Notes under the pieces: model-generated
What the model was told of the DNA's origin: nothing
Database searches by the model: none
What the model saw: only the letters and a program-made list of their open reading frames with translations
Source of the DNA: Apostichopus japonicus
Lineage: Eukaryota; Echinodermata; Holothuroidea; Aspidochirotida; Stichopodidae
Assembly: GCF_037975245.1 (NCBI RefSeq)
Contig: NC_092576.1
Coordinates: 31,226,611 to 31,290,610, forward strand
Length of the DNA: 64,000 nt
Direction of reading: 5' to 3'
Shown: in pieces, positions 21,502 through 36,500 of the stretch
Position numbering within the stretch: position 1 is the first letter of the stretch
Layout of the letters: the number at the start of each line of letters is the position of its first letter
Translations under genes and position numbers: made by a program

Positions 21502-24500
21502 GTAAGTAGTTAAACATGGTCCATCTAAAATGGAAATTAGAAAGTGTATCGTCTGGACATGTTTAATGTAAGTCATGCTTAACTCTTTTTTAGTGAACAG
21601 TGTGTATTGCACCTGAAATACCGCTCCAAAGAAAATAGCTATCTAGCAAATATAAGAAGCAATCACTCCTTGATTATACAGAGAATATAGATATAAAACA
21701 TTCTAGTTTTGCTTGCTTACTCTCTGTCCAGCCTCATCTGTTGTCGGCGAAGTTTGTGAAAACGAACAGTATCTCGAGCTATATCAGCCAGGAATTATCC
21801 AGTGTTCGTTTGAAGAGGGCTTTCTTGGAGTTCAGTGGTTCAATTCAACAGTAGAGGACACCTCTGAGATCATTACCTATATAAGAGATGTAAAAAATGG
21901 CCCTGGATTTAGATCTGGAGATTACGATGTATGGTTAAATGGATCGCTGTTTGTTAGAAATGTAACAGTTGAACATGAAGGAGTATTCGGTGTCACCCAT
22001 GCACCCTCGGAATTTGGACAGGTGGAGGAGTATAATATTCAAGTCCAATTGTTTGGTAAGAACCTCAGACTTTCATCATTCCTCATTTATGTCTAACAAA
22101 TGGTAGCTTTGTAATTATAATTTTCATACTAAATATAGACAATGTTGATTTTCCCAAATTCCCTGTGATTTGATTGGTTAATAGTCCCCATCCATTGTTT
22201 GTGAACATTCTTGCATCTGCAGTGCTCAATGAACAGAAAGTATGTTGTTTAACAACAATTACTTGCAACGCTAATTTTCCCGTGTAGAGATAGTGAATTT
22301 TGCAGTATAGGCTATCATGTGTGTGCACTTCAATATCATAATGTTTGTCACATACAATACGTAGACCTTTTGACAATGAAGATGCACTTGCATTGTTTCT
22401 GAGACTATCTGAGACACGTAATATTTGAATCGTTGTTTTGATCCAAAAATGTAAATTTATGAGTGGAGACAATCTATGAATTTTGTGGGAAGCTAACATC
22501 TCATATCCTGACATGATATTTCAGCTCACAGTATGTTTCTTCTCTCTGCATTAAGAGTTGCTAGTGTAAAATGTGCATTCTCACTATCAGTACTTAGTTT
22601 CTGTTGCAAAAGTTGTTTGCGGTCCAATTAACCATGTGCTTCAGTAAATGTTATTTTGGCGCAACATTTGTGTGTAAACTATTGTTCTTTAGAACATTGA
22701 ACGGATTCTTTAAAAATCTACACTGCGTTAATTAACGCAATACAAAAATTAAAGTAGGTCTATGTGAATAGCTTTTAAAAGCTATTCACATAGACCTACT
22801 GTAATTTTCGTATAGATGATTGCTTGCAAAGAGCCCAGGATAAATGTTGGATCAGATTTTAATCATTTGCACATGTGTAGTTCAAAATGAAGCTTGAGTA
22901 GGCATGTACATGCAGTAGTACAGTGAACTGGAATTTAGCAAGAGATATGCACACTGTAGGTACTGGGATTTTTGAAGAGTTGGTTGTTGGAATCGCTGCA
23001 AGGTCAAAGCACGGAGCCAGTACGGAGTTGGTGAGTAGGTTTGTACAAGGGTGGATGGAGAAGGGACTGGGTGAAAAAATGGTTGAAACCCCTGCGAAAA
23101 ACAACGAAGCTAAGGCACTGAGCATTTCTGCCCTATATTGTGTATTTAACATTCACAAAGTCTCGGCAGTGATACTACACTAATATTAGTAACAGTAGGT
23201 CATATGATAAACGTAATTGGTTTTCGATCGGGACGCAAGCTTTTTTTCTCTAATAATATTACTGGTATGTACATCTGATGAACCGAACATTCATCATCGA
23301 TATATAATTATATTAAGACAAACATGTTAGTTCAGAATGCTGGAGTAATTGCCAGTACAATTACTAAGAATTGCCCTGTATAAAGCTGATTTTTAATTAA
23401 GAAAAATATGTTTCCATTTTGTCTGTATTGATGTTAAGCAGCCTTTACCATAAGTTGATGGCTTGGATCCATAATGGATGTATAAAATCATATTCGTTGA
23501 GTACTCCCTACATGCTAATTTTCCTTTTACTTACATTCAACAGTGAAGCCGCAACTTGAATATCCTGTGATTGAAGAGTGTCAAGATAAGAGTAAAATAT
23601 GCTACATGATATACAAAAACCCTCTAGAATTGAGTTGCTCTGTTGAAAATGTCCGTCCTAGAATTTCTTTGATTTGGAATCAGCGAAACTCTCAGCGTGA
23701 TATACTTTTGGAGTCGAATATGACAATCAGAAACAATGAAGTAACATTCACTCCTCGTTCGACTGTTGAAATACATAACGACACTCCATTATTGTCAGTA
23801 TTGGTATGTAGCGTAAACGAGAACACTTGGATCTTGGAGGAGAATGAGACGCTGGTTATCTTAGAGAATGGAAGCGTAGACATATCACACAGTCCTATAC
23901 AACGTTATGTCCAGCTTCATTCTACTATGATTCTACCCTGTAATGACTTTAACGAAAGGATTCTAGTTTGGAAGAGATCCACTGATAGATCTGAAACCCC
24001 AGAAGTCATTCTAATTAGAGTGCAAACCTGGAAAGAGGATTTTAATGAAACATACAACAAGGATTTCAGATTGACTCCTGATGGGTCACTGATGTTGCCA
24101 CAGACTGAATTGTATCACCAGGGCATTTATACATGTGTCGCCAGCGATTATGACATGGATAATATACAAACAATCGATGTTGTTATTTTCAGTAAGTACT
24201 TTGATGTATACATAAATGATATCAAACCCACATCTAATAACCGATACTTCGTAAAGGGCAGGCGCAAAAAATTTTCATTACAGAACAAACCCCAAGTACA
24301 CACCATTACAACCTATGCAAAACATAAAAAAAAGTACATTTTTAATTGAACATCTTTTTTTCCCCTTTCAAAAACCACAACTTCTTCTGAAAAGAACCGA
24401 AATCTCTTCCAATCCTACCGATGATTGAATTTATTTGAAAACAATTAGATCACAACAATCAAGCACAAGGTACAGGGTTAACAACATTTCATTGTCAATA

Positions 24501-27500
24501 TTTTCATGATAAAAAAAGTCAACGATGCTTGTCCAAATTTCCAGTGATCTAATGGCTAATAGTCCCTTACCCATTGTCTGTAGACTTTCTTGTATCTGTA
24601 GTGCTGAAAACAGAAGTATGCAACTACTTGTAACGCTACTTTCCCCTCTGTAGAGATAGCTAAGTTTGTTGTATAGGCTATCATATGTGCGCTCCTGTTA
24701 CGAAGATGCGCTTGAATTGTTTCTGAGACTATCACCTATATTTGAATCATGGTTTTGATCAGAAAATGTTGTGAGTTGAGACAGTCAATGAATTCTGTGG
24801 GAAGCTAGCATACTGAAAAGGATTTCCATCTCACAGTTTGTTTGTTCTCTCCGTATTGAGAGTTGCTATTGTAAAATGTGCATTCACACCGCAGTAGTTC
24901 CTTTCTTGGAAACTTTTTCGCGGTCCTTTTGACCACGTGGTTCGATCAATATTTTCTGTGTGCAATGTTTGTGTGTAAACTACTGTACTTCATCCATTGT
25001 AAAAAGTAGCCATTGAAGTTTCATTTTGTAATGGTCATTGCATAAAAAGTTATTTTCATAGGCCTACAGTAATTTTCGTGGAACTGGTTGTTTGCAAACA
25101 CTGCAAAGAGCGCAGGGTTAATGTTGGGTCAGGTTTTGAGGATTTTCGCATGTCTAGTTGAAACTCCCAAGTTCGAACCGGCCTATCTACCTGCGATATG
25201 CAGTAGTGAACTGTGAGGAATTTAGTGAGAGATATGCACACTGTAGGTATGAGGATTTTGAAGAGTTGGAATCGCTGCAAGGTCGAAGAATGGAGCTACT
25301 ATGGAGAGTGCGAGTAGGGGAGTACAAGGGCGGGTAAAAGAGGAGCTAGGCTGTGAAAATTCTTTGAAAGGGCAGGGTGGGCAAAAAGAAGGGCGGGCAG
25401 GCGAAAAAGAGGGGCAGGGTGTGCCACCCCTGTAAAACAGTGAAGCTAGGGCTCTTTATATTGTGTAGGACATTCACACAGTATAGGCAGTGATACTATC
25501 CAGCTACACTAGTAAAGTAGGTCATACAATAAACGCAATTGTTGTTCCATCGGGATGCAAGCTTTTTTTTACGGGATATAAACTTTTATCTCTAGTAACA
25601 TTACTGTGTATAATATATGTTTTTCTTTAGTTTACAGACTACTTAACATGTTAAGTTGGTATTGACTAATCTACAAATTATTTAAATTATTTACCAGTCA
25701 TTGTGAAAAAACACCCCACATTTTTCTCCATTTTTCTTGAATAGCTTATCCAAGCCCGCCGTACATAATTGTAGAAGGATGTGACCATACACAGTATTGT
25801 GTACTTGACGTCGCAAGAGAAGGAAACGTGACGTGTTCAGTTCGTGGAATTCGACCAGAAGTCGAACTCCAGTGGAGGACTTATGGAAACTATCCTGCTC
25901 TATCTCTAACAGAGCTGGAAAGGACATCAATAGAAAACATGGGAATCTTTGACATTTCTCTTACAACAAACGTCAAAATTTTATCCGCACCTGAAAGAGG
26001 GATCACATTAGAGTGTTTTATAGTAGGACAGAATTCAGATGTGTTCAAGTCCCCTATAAAAGCAGCAAGAATAGACCTTAATGTGGCATATGGTAGGTGT
26101 TTGTTTACTATTGATGCTTAGTTATCGGGTTAAAACTAAACTATGTGCGATATGTTTATATTTAAAAAGGAAATCTTGTTTTTCATAGCAGAAGACGTTA
26201 AACCCATCTCTGGAGATATGAATTAGATTTTGACATTAAGGATGTTCGGATGCAGAGAGATCAAGTAGCCAGTCATGTTTATTGACCTGAAATATCATTA
26301 GAATTGATCTAAATATTCTCTTTTATCTAGTTCTAAGAAAAATGATTTTGCAATTGATTATTCAATTGTGAGATCCAGTAGCCTGCTCGTGTAGTTAGAA
26401 TACAGTCCATATGTTCAGTGAATTTTATGTCTGATAGAAGTTATGCTTCTAAATGAATGGCTAGTTTGCATCTCGAACGACTTCTTCTTTGATCAGACTT
26501 ACAGTTTCTAAATCTGACTTTTCAGAATTGAATCATACTTTGTGTGAAGGGGTTGGTAGATAGCGGGTACATGATAAGATATGTTCAATTTGATATTATG
26601 CACATTTATTAGGGGGCAGGGCTTTAGTTGATTTTTGCTAAAAATAGCTTCTAAACATGATAAGTTAACATATTTAATAGGTAGGTCCACAGTCAGTGAA
26701 AGAACCTTGCTGATTTATTCAATGATGATGAAAGCTTGGTATTATAATCTCAATTGGCAGGGAATCACAATAAACCCACTGGCTTTCTGGTTCCTATTTA
26801 CAGATGGCAACATGGGGATCTCCGGGCCATCGACAGTTGCTGTGGTAACAACCATAATTGCAGTACTTCTAATTCTGGTGGTTTTGTTCATCTGTCTGAT
26901 AGGTAGGTACCATGATGTATAGCAGAATTCCATTGCAATATAGCAAAGTTTGTTAGCTATATTCTTGTATTATATTTGTTCTTATTGCATCTACATTATC
27001 CTTATTGACTAACAGAAAAGTAAAGTAAGTATATGTTTAATCTAAATTGTTAATTCTTAGTTAACCAGACATAAATTTTCTTCCTGCAGTGTTGAAGTAC
27101 CGAAGGAGTCGGAGGAACATTGTGGAAGACGAAGAGGTAAGACTGTTATATCTGAAATTTTAAAAACAATTAATCAAGGGAAACAAAATATATAAAGCTG
27201 TTCAACATACTGTAACACTAATTCAGTCTAAGATTCCGGGGGCGCTTAAATATTACCTACTGAGGAATGGTGGTGGTATGGAAACAAATGCGGCTTGGAT
27301 GGTTGTGTATGTTAGTAACCACGAGCATTGAATCTCGTTATTACATGCAAAGAATATAACACATAGATAAACTAGTAAATAAATGCATGCTGAGATTTCG
27401 TAATCTGTTTCTATAATCAGCCACGGTACAGACCATACAGAAAATGGTTAAAAACATGTCACTTGTCTGATGATCACATCACAGGTGGGAAACTCAGAGA

Positions 27501-30500
27501 TTAAATATGCTGTAGGTTACCATATACGTATACTATATTAACTTGCACTACCTATATTTATTGAGCACTTTTGATACCGGAAGTGAACAACTGAATTTAT
27601 AAATACACATAATATGTTGCAACAACAAGGTAACATTTTACACATTTTAAATAACCTTCCTACCAATGGATGGTTTCATGTTGTAATAGATATAAGTAAT
27701 ACAATCAATAGTCATGAAATCCTTTACCTACCAGCTTTGTGTTGAGAATAACATGTACATTACGATCTTCCCTGCAGCTAATACCAACCAAGTCCCCCTG
27801 TTTTTAGCCCAATACAGGGAATATTAAATATCAAACTGAGTTGGTAATGATTGCCATATTGAACTCTCCTCTGCACAAATTCATGATTAAACAAACACAG
27901 TGTATTGTTTCAGTGGTCAAGCCAAACTTGTCTTCACACATAGGAAGGTAGTACTAGCCATTACAGCACTTGTGTTTACAATCATACAGGTGACTGGTCA
28001 ACTAATTAGGTGCACTCAAGGATGAATCCTAAAGTATTTGGGAAAGTTTATGCTATCAAGTGACAAATTATTAATGCTTGAGTGAATTTGATGAGGACAG
28101 TTTTCTAAAGGCAGGCTTGACTGTCATGTAGACTCTGTGTACATTTATATAAGAATAAGGTACAACCTACGGTTACTTAGGTTCATCAAACATATTATGT
28201 TAACTTGTATCCTATTTAATAGAAAATGTTAATTGCATCATGATATTAATTTCAAATAGTGACTCTAAATTGATAGTTTTATTAATAATATATTTCAAAG
28301 TATCATCCCCTCTCTCTTGTTTAGATGTTGCCCATGACTGAGACTCACCGGACACCTGGTAAGTCTGATGTACAAGTTATTGCAAGCTGAGTGCAGTGAA
28401 TGTTGCCAACAATAACTTCAATTGCTTTAAGATACTGTTAAATACCATGCATAAATTAAAATAAATTTCAACGTATTAGTCCTCTTCAAATGAGAATTTG
28501 TAAATCTGAAACTGATTATTTTAGTGACTTCATTACTGTCATATCAAATTAATGTTACAGTTAACTTTACCAAATGGTGATTAATTAATTTCACAGGTCC
28601 TTTTATATTTCAGTATTTATGGTTTTTGAAAATAAGATATGAACATTCTGAAAACATCAAAATGTGTCCCACTTCAGATAACAATTATTACCCAATGGTG
28701 ACTCCCGAATGGTCTGGGCAAAGACAGAATTTCGTTTGTACACATCTTTGCCAAATGTTGGAATCAATTGTCTCTTTGTAATTAACACAGGTGTTCCAAT
28801 AGCCATTTAGTTTGAGAATGAATCTAACGTCTAACAATTAAATTTACATATCAAGACATTGTTTCCTACAGTAAATTTTGTTGAGCAACCCCATCAATAA
28901 AAAGTGAAAAACTTTCTTTTGACCATTTTAATTATTGACTTTGTTCCTGATATCAAATAAGATTATTACTAATCACACTTTTTCTGGTTTCTTACAGAGG
29001 AGGAAAAATTCATCAAGGAATTAAAGGCAAAGTATAAGATACTTTATCACTCCGTACAACCATTGCCTTACATCAGAGACAGCATGTATTGTGTTGATAG
29101 TGTATATGTTGATAGTGGCATTGAACGGTTAGTTGGACAAGCACATGGACACAAAATTTGGAAACTTTTAGAGTCACATCATGAACTACTAAAGAAACCT
29201 GAGAATTGTGGTAGGCAAATTATAGAGGGCGACCCTGGATATGGAAAATCAACACTAACACTACAGCTTGCATACGATTGGTGCCAAAAAGTTCCAGATT
29301 CCCCTTTAAGTAATGTACCGATACTTATTTACCTGCGGCTAAGACAACTGAGAGGGGTGAAGTCAATATACCAAGCAATACGGCGTTTCATATTACCCAG
29401 AGACTCAGATCTGAGTGAGGATATTGTGGAATCAATCATAAAGAATTGTTCAGGTGCATTGGTTATTTTGGATGGATTTGACGAATACCCTGATAAAGAT
29501 GATCAAGAGACTGATATTTCTCTTATCCTTCGGAGAGAAATGTTGCAGGAAATAGACGTCATTCTGACTACCAGGCATTTCTACTTGCCGAAAGAATTTG
29601 CACCGCATACTGATCGAATACGTTTAACAGGTTTCAACGAGGACATTCGAGATCAATATATTCGAAAAGCAGTTGTACAGGGTGACGAACAAGCCGCCAG
29701 GGAAATAATACTTAAACTCCAACGAAACCCTCTACTCGGTGACTTGTGTCAAGTTCCTTTGTTGTTTGTTTTGTTTGCTCACATGAGCCACGAGAACAAA
29801 GACTTGAAGACATTTAAATCTGTTACTAGTTTCTTTCGTTATGTGATAGCTTGCTTCCATAGTCATTTGATGAACAAAGCAATTGGAAAGGTAACTTTTG
29901 ACATAAAACATGATGAGTTGAACGAGGTTGCTTTTGAGGCATTGAGGGGTAGAAACCAACTAATTGTGTGGGATAGTACTTCCCTGAGAAAACGACTTGG
30001 GGGTGACTTTTATGAGCAGTACCTTAAAACTGGAATATTTTTTGAGGAAGATGTTTTGACTGGTGATCAATTTCTCTACAAAAAGGAAGTCAGATTCTAC
30101 CACAAATTGTTCTGTGAGTGGTATGCTGCCCACTACATTGCTGATTATCTATCTCAAGAATCTTCAACCTCTGCTACAACAGAGAGCCAGAGTGTAGCTG
30201 AACTGCTCCATTGTTTGGATCCCTTTAAACTTCACTATGTTTACAGATTTGCCTGTGGTCTTAATAAAACTGCTTCAGGTAAAATTGTAAATTATCTGCA
30301 AGACAACCTTCAACATGAAAAGTTTGCTATGATGTGTATGCTGGAACAAGACTATAAAAATGAGAAGATTGTTGATACAATCAAAAAGTTGGCCTCTAAA
30401 GTGGTCCACGTAAATGGCGATGACAGTCAACTACTTCAGAGATCAATTTTACAAGTTTTGGAATTCGCGAGTGCAAAACAGGTGAAGTCATTTTCTTTAA

Positions 30501-33500
30501 TTGCAATCAAGACATATATCCTCAGGTTTGTGGTCATGTGGTGATGGTCTTGTACTGTTATCGTACAATAGAATTATAATCAGTGTGTCCTTATACCTAC
30601 AGAAACAGTGCAAAACTTCCAGCCTCCACCGGGATTAGAACCCGGGCCCTCTCATGTATTGAAGTGCTTGGTTTATTTTCCCGCCAAGTCGTTTTTTGAT
30701 ATTTCCAGTTTGTGCTGTATTTTTTGAAAGTTATATAATAGCAATCGATTCATGAGATCAGATTCCTAACTGTATATATCTTCAGAGGTTGAATCCCAAA
30801 ATAATAACCCAATGACACTACGAACGTAAACAATTTCAAATGCTAACAACATTCAGTGTCGTTGTTGTTTCCAATAGTGTCATTTTATTTATTGCTTTCA
30901 TGTGGCCATACTGCCAGTAATAAATGATCACACTATGACAAAGATAATCCAAACCTTGAAAATATTCGAATAAATTGAGTTTTAATTGTTAGGTCACCTT
31001 TAAAGAAGAAAACAACCCTAAAAGTAAATGGCCAAATCGTTTTATTTCATTAGCGTTTCATTGCCATGGTAAGCTACTGTTGAAGTGTCATTTTGACCTC
31101 ACAATGTAATTGTAAGGTCTAACTCAATAACATAAAACCCTCCATCCTTTCATAATGTAGGATGATTCTTTAACTAGAGGATAACTACAATACATTAACC
31201 TTGTTCATTTCTCTCTAACAGATTACCATAGCTTGCCTACACCTGACCATGGCCTTCAAGGAGTGTGATGGATACACTATTTTACTCCAATCTGGCCTCT
31301 CTCTCTGTCCTTTAAAGACAGTAGAAAAGATACACATAGAGACAGAGAAGGAGGGAAATGAACCACGTACAATATCGGAGATACAGTTAACAAACATATT
31401 CCGTTTTGCGCTTCGTTGTCAGTCTGTTAAGGAGCTGTCGTAAGTTGAATCTCATGTTTTTTTTTTGTTATCCTTCTATGTACCTACAAGTATTCTCTCT
31501 TGTTACATTTGAAATAACTGATTTACCAAAGTAATGGAGATAAACACAGAGCTCTGACAAAACTGGTATTAGAAATGATGTATCATCAAGAAATACATTG
31601 TAATCAAAAATTTTAGAGTTAAGATCATGAAAAAGATTAATTGTTTATGTTGGTATCACTAGCCATCACTACTGTATGTTAATTATAACAAAAACAAACA
31701 ATGACAGTTGTGAATTTGGAAGGTAAGAATATTTTTCCTATATTATTGGGAAAATGTCTTACATGATATGATAAGTATCATCAAAGAGGCCAAGGTGTAC
31801 TTGAACCCAACAAATTTCTTCATGAATTTCGGAAGTTTTAATCAGTAATGTGGTAGTATGAGTCAATCCCCCACTCTTAGAAACGGAGAACAACATACTC
31901 TAACTAATTGTCTGCACACCAATTTCTTTTATGGACTCCTAGCATGACCTAACGACGATCCTAAACATATGGTACTGTACACTATTACCTTCCTGCAGTT
32001 ATGGGCTCATTTGCTCATTAAACAGTAAAATGATGTCCACAGTAAGGAGTTTGTTTCCAGTCATGTTGAAGCACTTCCTAAGCATTTCCTATATGAATTT
32101 GCTTCATAGCAAGACTGCTTTGCTATCTTTCTCTCATGTTGGTTTGTTTCTTCCTTTCTACTTCAAAGGTTCAGTGAATGTCTGCTGCCTCTTTCGCCCT
32201 CTCAAGAGTCTATCAATGCACAGATGATATCTAGGAATATTAAAAGTAACTATCAATTCTGTCAGTATTGGTTGATTATTTGATTAAATCTAGTCATCAA
32301 GGAGTTGATATAACAGACAATACATTGTAATATTTCATAATAAGTGCACAAAGCAGATTGTAAGCCTTTGGTAAAAGCAAGAATGATGCAAAAGTAGCAA
32401 AATGACAAAATAAATTGCTTTGTCATCAGGATTACATGGATTTCCGGGGCAGTAAATGTTAACCACCTACATGATTTATCCTATGCTCGAAACATTCCTT
32501 TTGGTACAAGCTAATATAATGGCAATATTATTAACTGTCAATAACTATGCTTATGAGAACTGTTTTAAAAAAAAAATTAAAAGTAACTATTGATTCTGTC
32601 AGTATTGGTTGATTACTTGATTAAATCTAGTCATCAAGGAGTTGATATAAGAGACAATACATTGTAACATTTTCATAAGAAGTGCACAAAGCAGATTGTA
32701 AGCCTTTCGTAAAAGCAAGAATAATGCAAAATTAGCAAAATGACAAAATAAATTGCTTTGTCATCAGGATTACATGGATTTCAGGGGCAGTAAATGATAA
32801 CGGCCTACATGATTTGTCCTATGATTGACACATTCCTTTGGTACAAGCTACTGTAATGGCAATGTTATTAACTTATCATACCTATGCTTAGGATATTTGA
32901 TAAGAACATTACTTTAAGTCTAAAACACCGAAAAATTGTGTCGTTTTAAGTCAAGCCATATTTATTGGATGAAAAGCACCAAATTCAAAGTTAGGTCTTA
33001 AGTCTCCATTTTTAGTGTAGAGGTATCTGTTTCATTTATGTGAAAAAGTTAACTTTTCTTCTTCATAAATCCTAAGATGTCTTTAAATATAACATATTTC
33101 TACATACTTGTCATCATAGTATACTGGCGAGACTACGGTTACAGCCTGGATCTCCATTCTGGTGATTGGGAGGTATGATTCTTTTCCTTGTGGCCAGGGC
33201 TTTTTGTTATTGTGTGTATCCATTAGTGCAGAACAAGTTGAAAGTAGTGTAAATGCCGACAACCAATTGAAAACGGCAGAGATCGTGACATAGCTTAGGG
33301 AATACAATGTGTAGATCTAGATTGTGGAAACATATTTCAAATATGAGTTGGTCATTGGAAAGTTTTGATTACTAATTAATTCAGATAATTAATCAACTGA
33401 AGATACTCAAGGAAACCCTGTATGACCTTTCTTTTCTCTTGAGAGTATCTTAAACTTTTCTGTACATTGTGGTAAGTCTGGTAGTATAAAAAGGAAGTTT

Positions 33501-36500
33501 GGCTGGATGTATGTGGACTTACTTCCACAACAACGGATTTTCTTTAATCTATAGAAATACCAACGATACTACAATTAGAATAGTAAAAAAAATTAAAACA
33601 GAGGGGAAAGTTTACACTGCTTCATTTTGTGTTTATTTTCAGGTTGATGATATCAATAGTATTGAGTCACTGTGTTCAGACAGGTTACAGATCTGGACCA
33701 AAGATAGTAAATTACAACAGAATTGTACTTTGCAGCTACTGAAGAACGCATCTAACAGTGGTGTAAGTCAGTAGTCTAATAATAGATATATCAAAATCCC
33801 TATTATGTACCAGATATGCCATCCCCAGTATACTATTAAATGTTTTAAGGAGATGCTATAGTATCATGCATTTCACAGTCAAATTATTTGATAAATTCAT
33901 TCATTATCTTTCAACATTGTCTTGAAGGCAGGATTCTGCATCCAGAACGCAATGTTTTAGCCATGGATGCAAAATCTTCAAATTGCTTCCCGTGGTTGAA
34001 AACTCTCAAGTACACACTCACAACTAGGCCTATGCAAAGTATAACAAAACACATTTTTGAATGAACATTTTTCTTCCTTTACGAAAAATCCTTGCCTCAA
34101 AAGAGCCAAAATTTCTTCCAATCTTACAGATGATTGAATTTGGTTTTAAAGAAAATAAACCATAACAATCAACCACAAGATACAGATATAACAACATATA
34201 CATTACAGAGATGTTCATGAGAAAAATAGTCAATGGTTCTTTTTCCAAATTTCCCATGATCTGATTGTCTAATAGTCCCTTACCCATTGTCTGGAAACAT
34301 TCTTGCATCTATTGTGAACACAAATTATGTAAATAACAATTACATGTGACATTACTTTCCAGTGTAGAGATGACAAAGTTTGTGCTATAGGCTATCATAT
34401 GTGTGCACTCAAATATCATAACACAAGGCCTTGTTGACAACACATTCGACAAAAAGCAGTCATGGTTCAAAGTTTTGGTTGAATTTTTTGTAACAATATC
34501 ACGAAATATTTGAATAATTTTTGGAATTTTGTAGGAAGCTAACATCTTGATTACTAAAAAATGATTTCGCCTCACAGTACGTTTGTTCTCTCCGCTTTGA
34601 GAGTTGTTCAAGTAAAATGTACATTCATGCAAAGTTTTTCGAACTGTCTTTGACCATGTGCCCCAGTGATTTATTTTTCTTGTGCAACATTCATACATCG
34701 TCAAAAGTAGCTATTGAAGCTTGGGTTTTTAATGGACGTATGTTACGGTAGAGCAGTCGCATAAAATATCCCCAAACAGAACTTCAAGTCTTCAACTCAC
34801 CGTTAGGAAAAGTGGCACTATCGGAACAAAATACACAACCAAATTTGCTGATAATATTTTGTCCAAATACAATATACTATTAATGTTGCATAAATTTTGT
34901 AATTAAATTTGTGACAAAAACTTCACTGGCTGGATGTGATATCTCACATAATTACTAGTGCAACAATTGGCATCACATGGCAATACAATATATTGTCATC
35001 TTGAGTATGCCCTGACCTGGTGGTGTTTCTTTTGTGTACACTCTAGATATCTCGAGAGTATGCTACCCTGTACCTTTGTATAGTGAATAGATGGATTAGG
35101 GTTTATCTAAATCGTCTTACATCTCTGGACATTAATCTCCATCGTCATCAACCAGGGTTGACTAAAAGTAAAAGTTTCTTGTCAAACTTTCTAAAAGAAA
35201 CAGTTGACAGATTGACTTATTCTGTCATAATTACATATAAATTAAATTCTACCATTCTAATGTGACAGACGCTTTGTAAGGAAGTTGTTAACAATGCAGT
35301 AGTATGGATTGTGTGATCTAGGTAAGCATGTATGGTAACTAGTCTAAGGTGAAATTTCTCGCTTCGGAACTTTGAAAATCATTTAGTTGGTGTATAATAG
35401 TTACAGGTTTTATGATTTTTGTGCATGGCATAGACCTATCACTATAGGCTTCTGCCTTCTGTTGCGCACAAGCCAATGTGCTTGCAAGGGTCATAGCTCA
35501 GTATTATGTGTTCCTGTTGAGGTATTTTACAGTGCATTTTTTCATCGAGAACTCCAGGGGGGGCAAGTTTTTCTGAGCGGACTCGAACATTGTTAAACTT
35601 TTAAATCCTTGTAACTATATTGGTCTTTACAGTGTTCTAACTTTCAAGTTAATTATACACTTAAGATAATCATATCATAATAGTTTTTTTGCAAGGAGTA
35701 CTCCAGATACTGGCACACATAACACAAGATGATTTAAAAATTGAATTTCATATCACACAGTAGTGACAATATATTTATAAAACAATACGGCGTGTGGTTT
35801 GGCACGATAACACTAGACGTTTAACATAACTAATTCGTATGAAAAAATGTTCTTACTATATTCCTAGTCTAACAGTCCATATTTCATCCTGGTTATCATT
35901 TATGTATTAGTCCTTTGGTCCATTTTATATCTCATGCATTCATTCACTTAAGTGTTAATGTCTTTTTTATACATTGTTATGTTAAAAATGATTAAGGAAA
36001 AGGTTGTTTCTGTTAATGTTTGTTTTAAGTTTTTAAAAACAAACTTGAGCCTAATCGTCATAATGCGAGGAGTGGATTTATGCTAGTATTAAGATGGATA
36101 TGAGATACCTTCAGGAAAGTTACTGGCCACAGTAAGTTATAATCGTATAAATAATTGATATAGCTTTAAATCATTTCAATGTTGATGGAATCGTATATTA
36201 CCTTTCTCCAGATCCCCATCTTCCATCTGGAGCTTTTACAATCCTTCTCCAAAGCTGATGCTGGTAACATCATCCTCTGTTCAGGGCTACAATTGTCCTG
36301 TCCTGTGTCATTAAAGAAGCTAGTGATAGATACATATGAGGAGGGAAGAGAACTGACAGAGACAGAGGTTGTTGGCATATTGATGTTTGCACAACAGTCA
36401 CAGCGATTGGAAGAGCTAATGTGAGTATTTCAATGAGTATCTTAGTAATGCGTACCTAGATACCACTTTCACACTTTAAATAGGCATAAAGGCCTACAAA

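Noticed and set aside
28325-29060. Death, CARD or TIR domain before NACHT
   Set aside because: The linker between TM and NACHT is only about 60-100 residues, with no motif of these folds.
30615-30655. tRNA gene
   Set aside because: Only a T-arm-like phrase is present; no acceptor stem or anticodon arm can be formed around it.
32042-32047. GTAAGG as donor of exon 10
   Set aside because: Stronger as a splice site than GTAAAA at 32,025, but it leaves phase 0 and breaks the frame into exon 11; kept only as an alternative.
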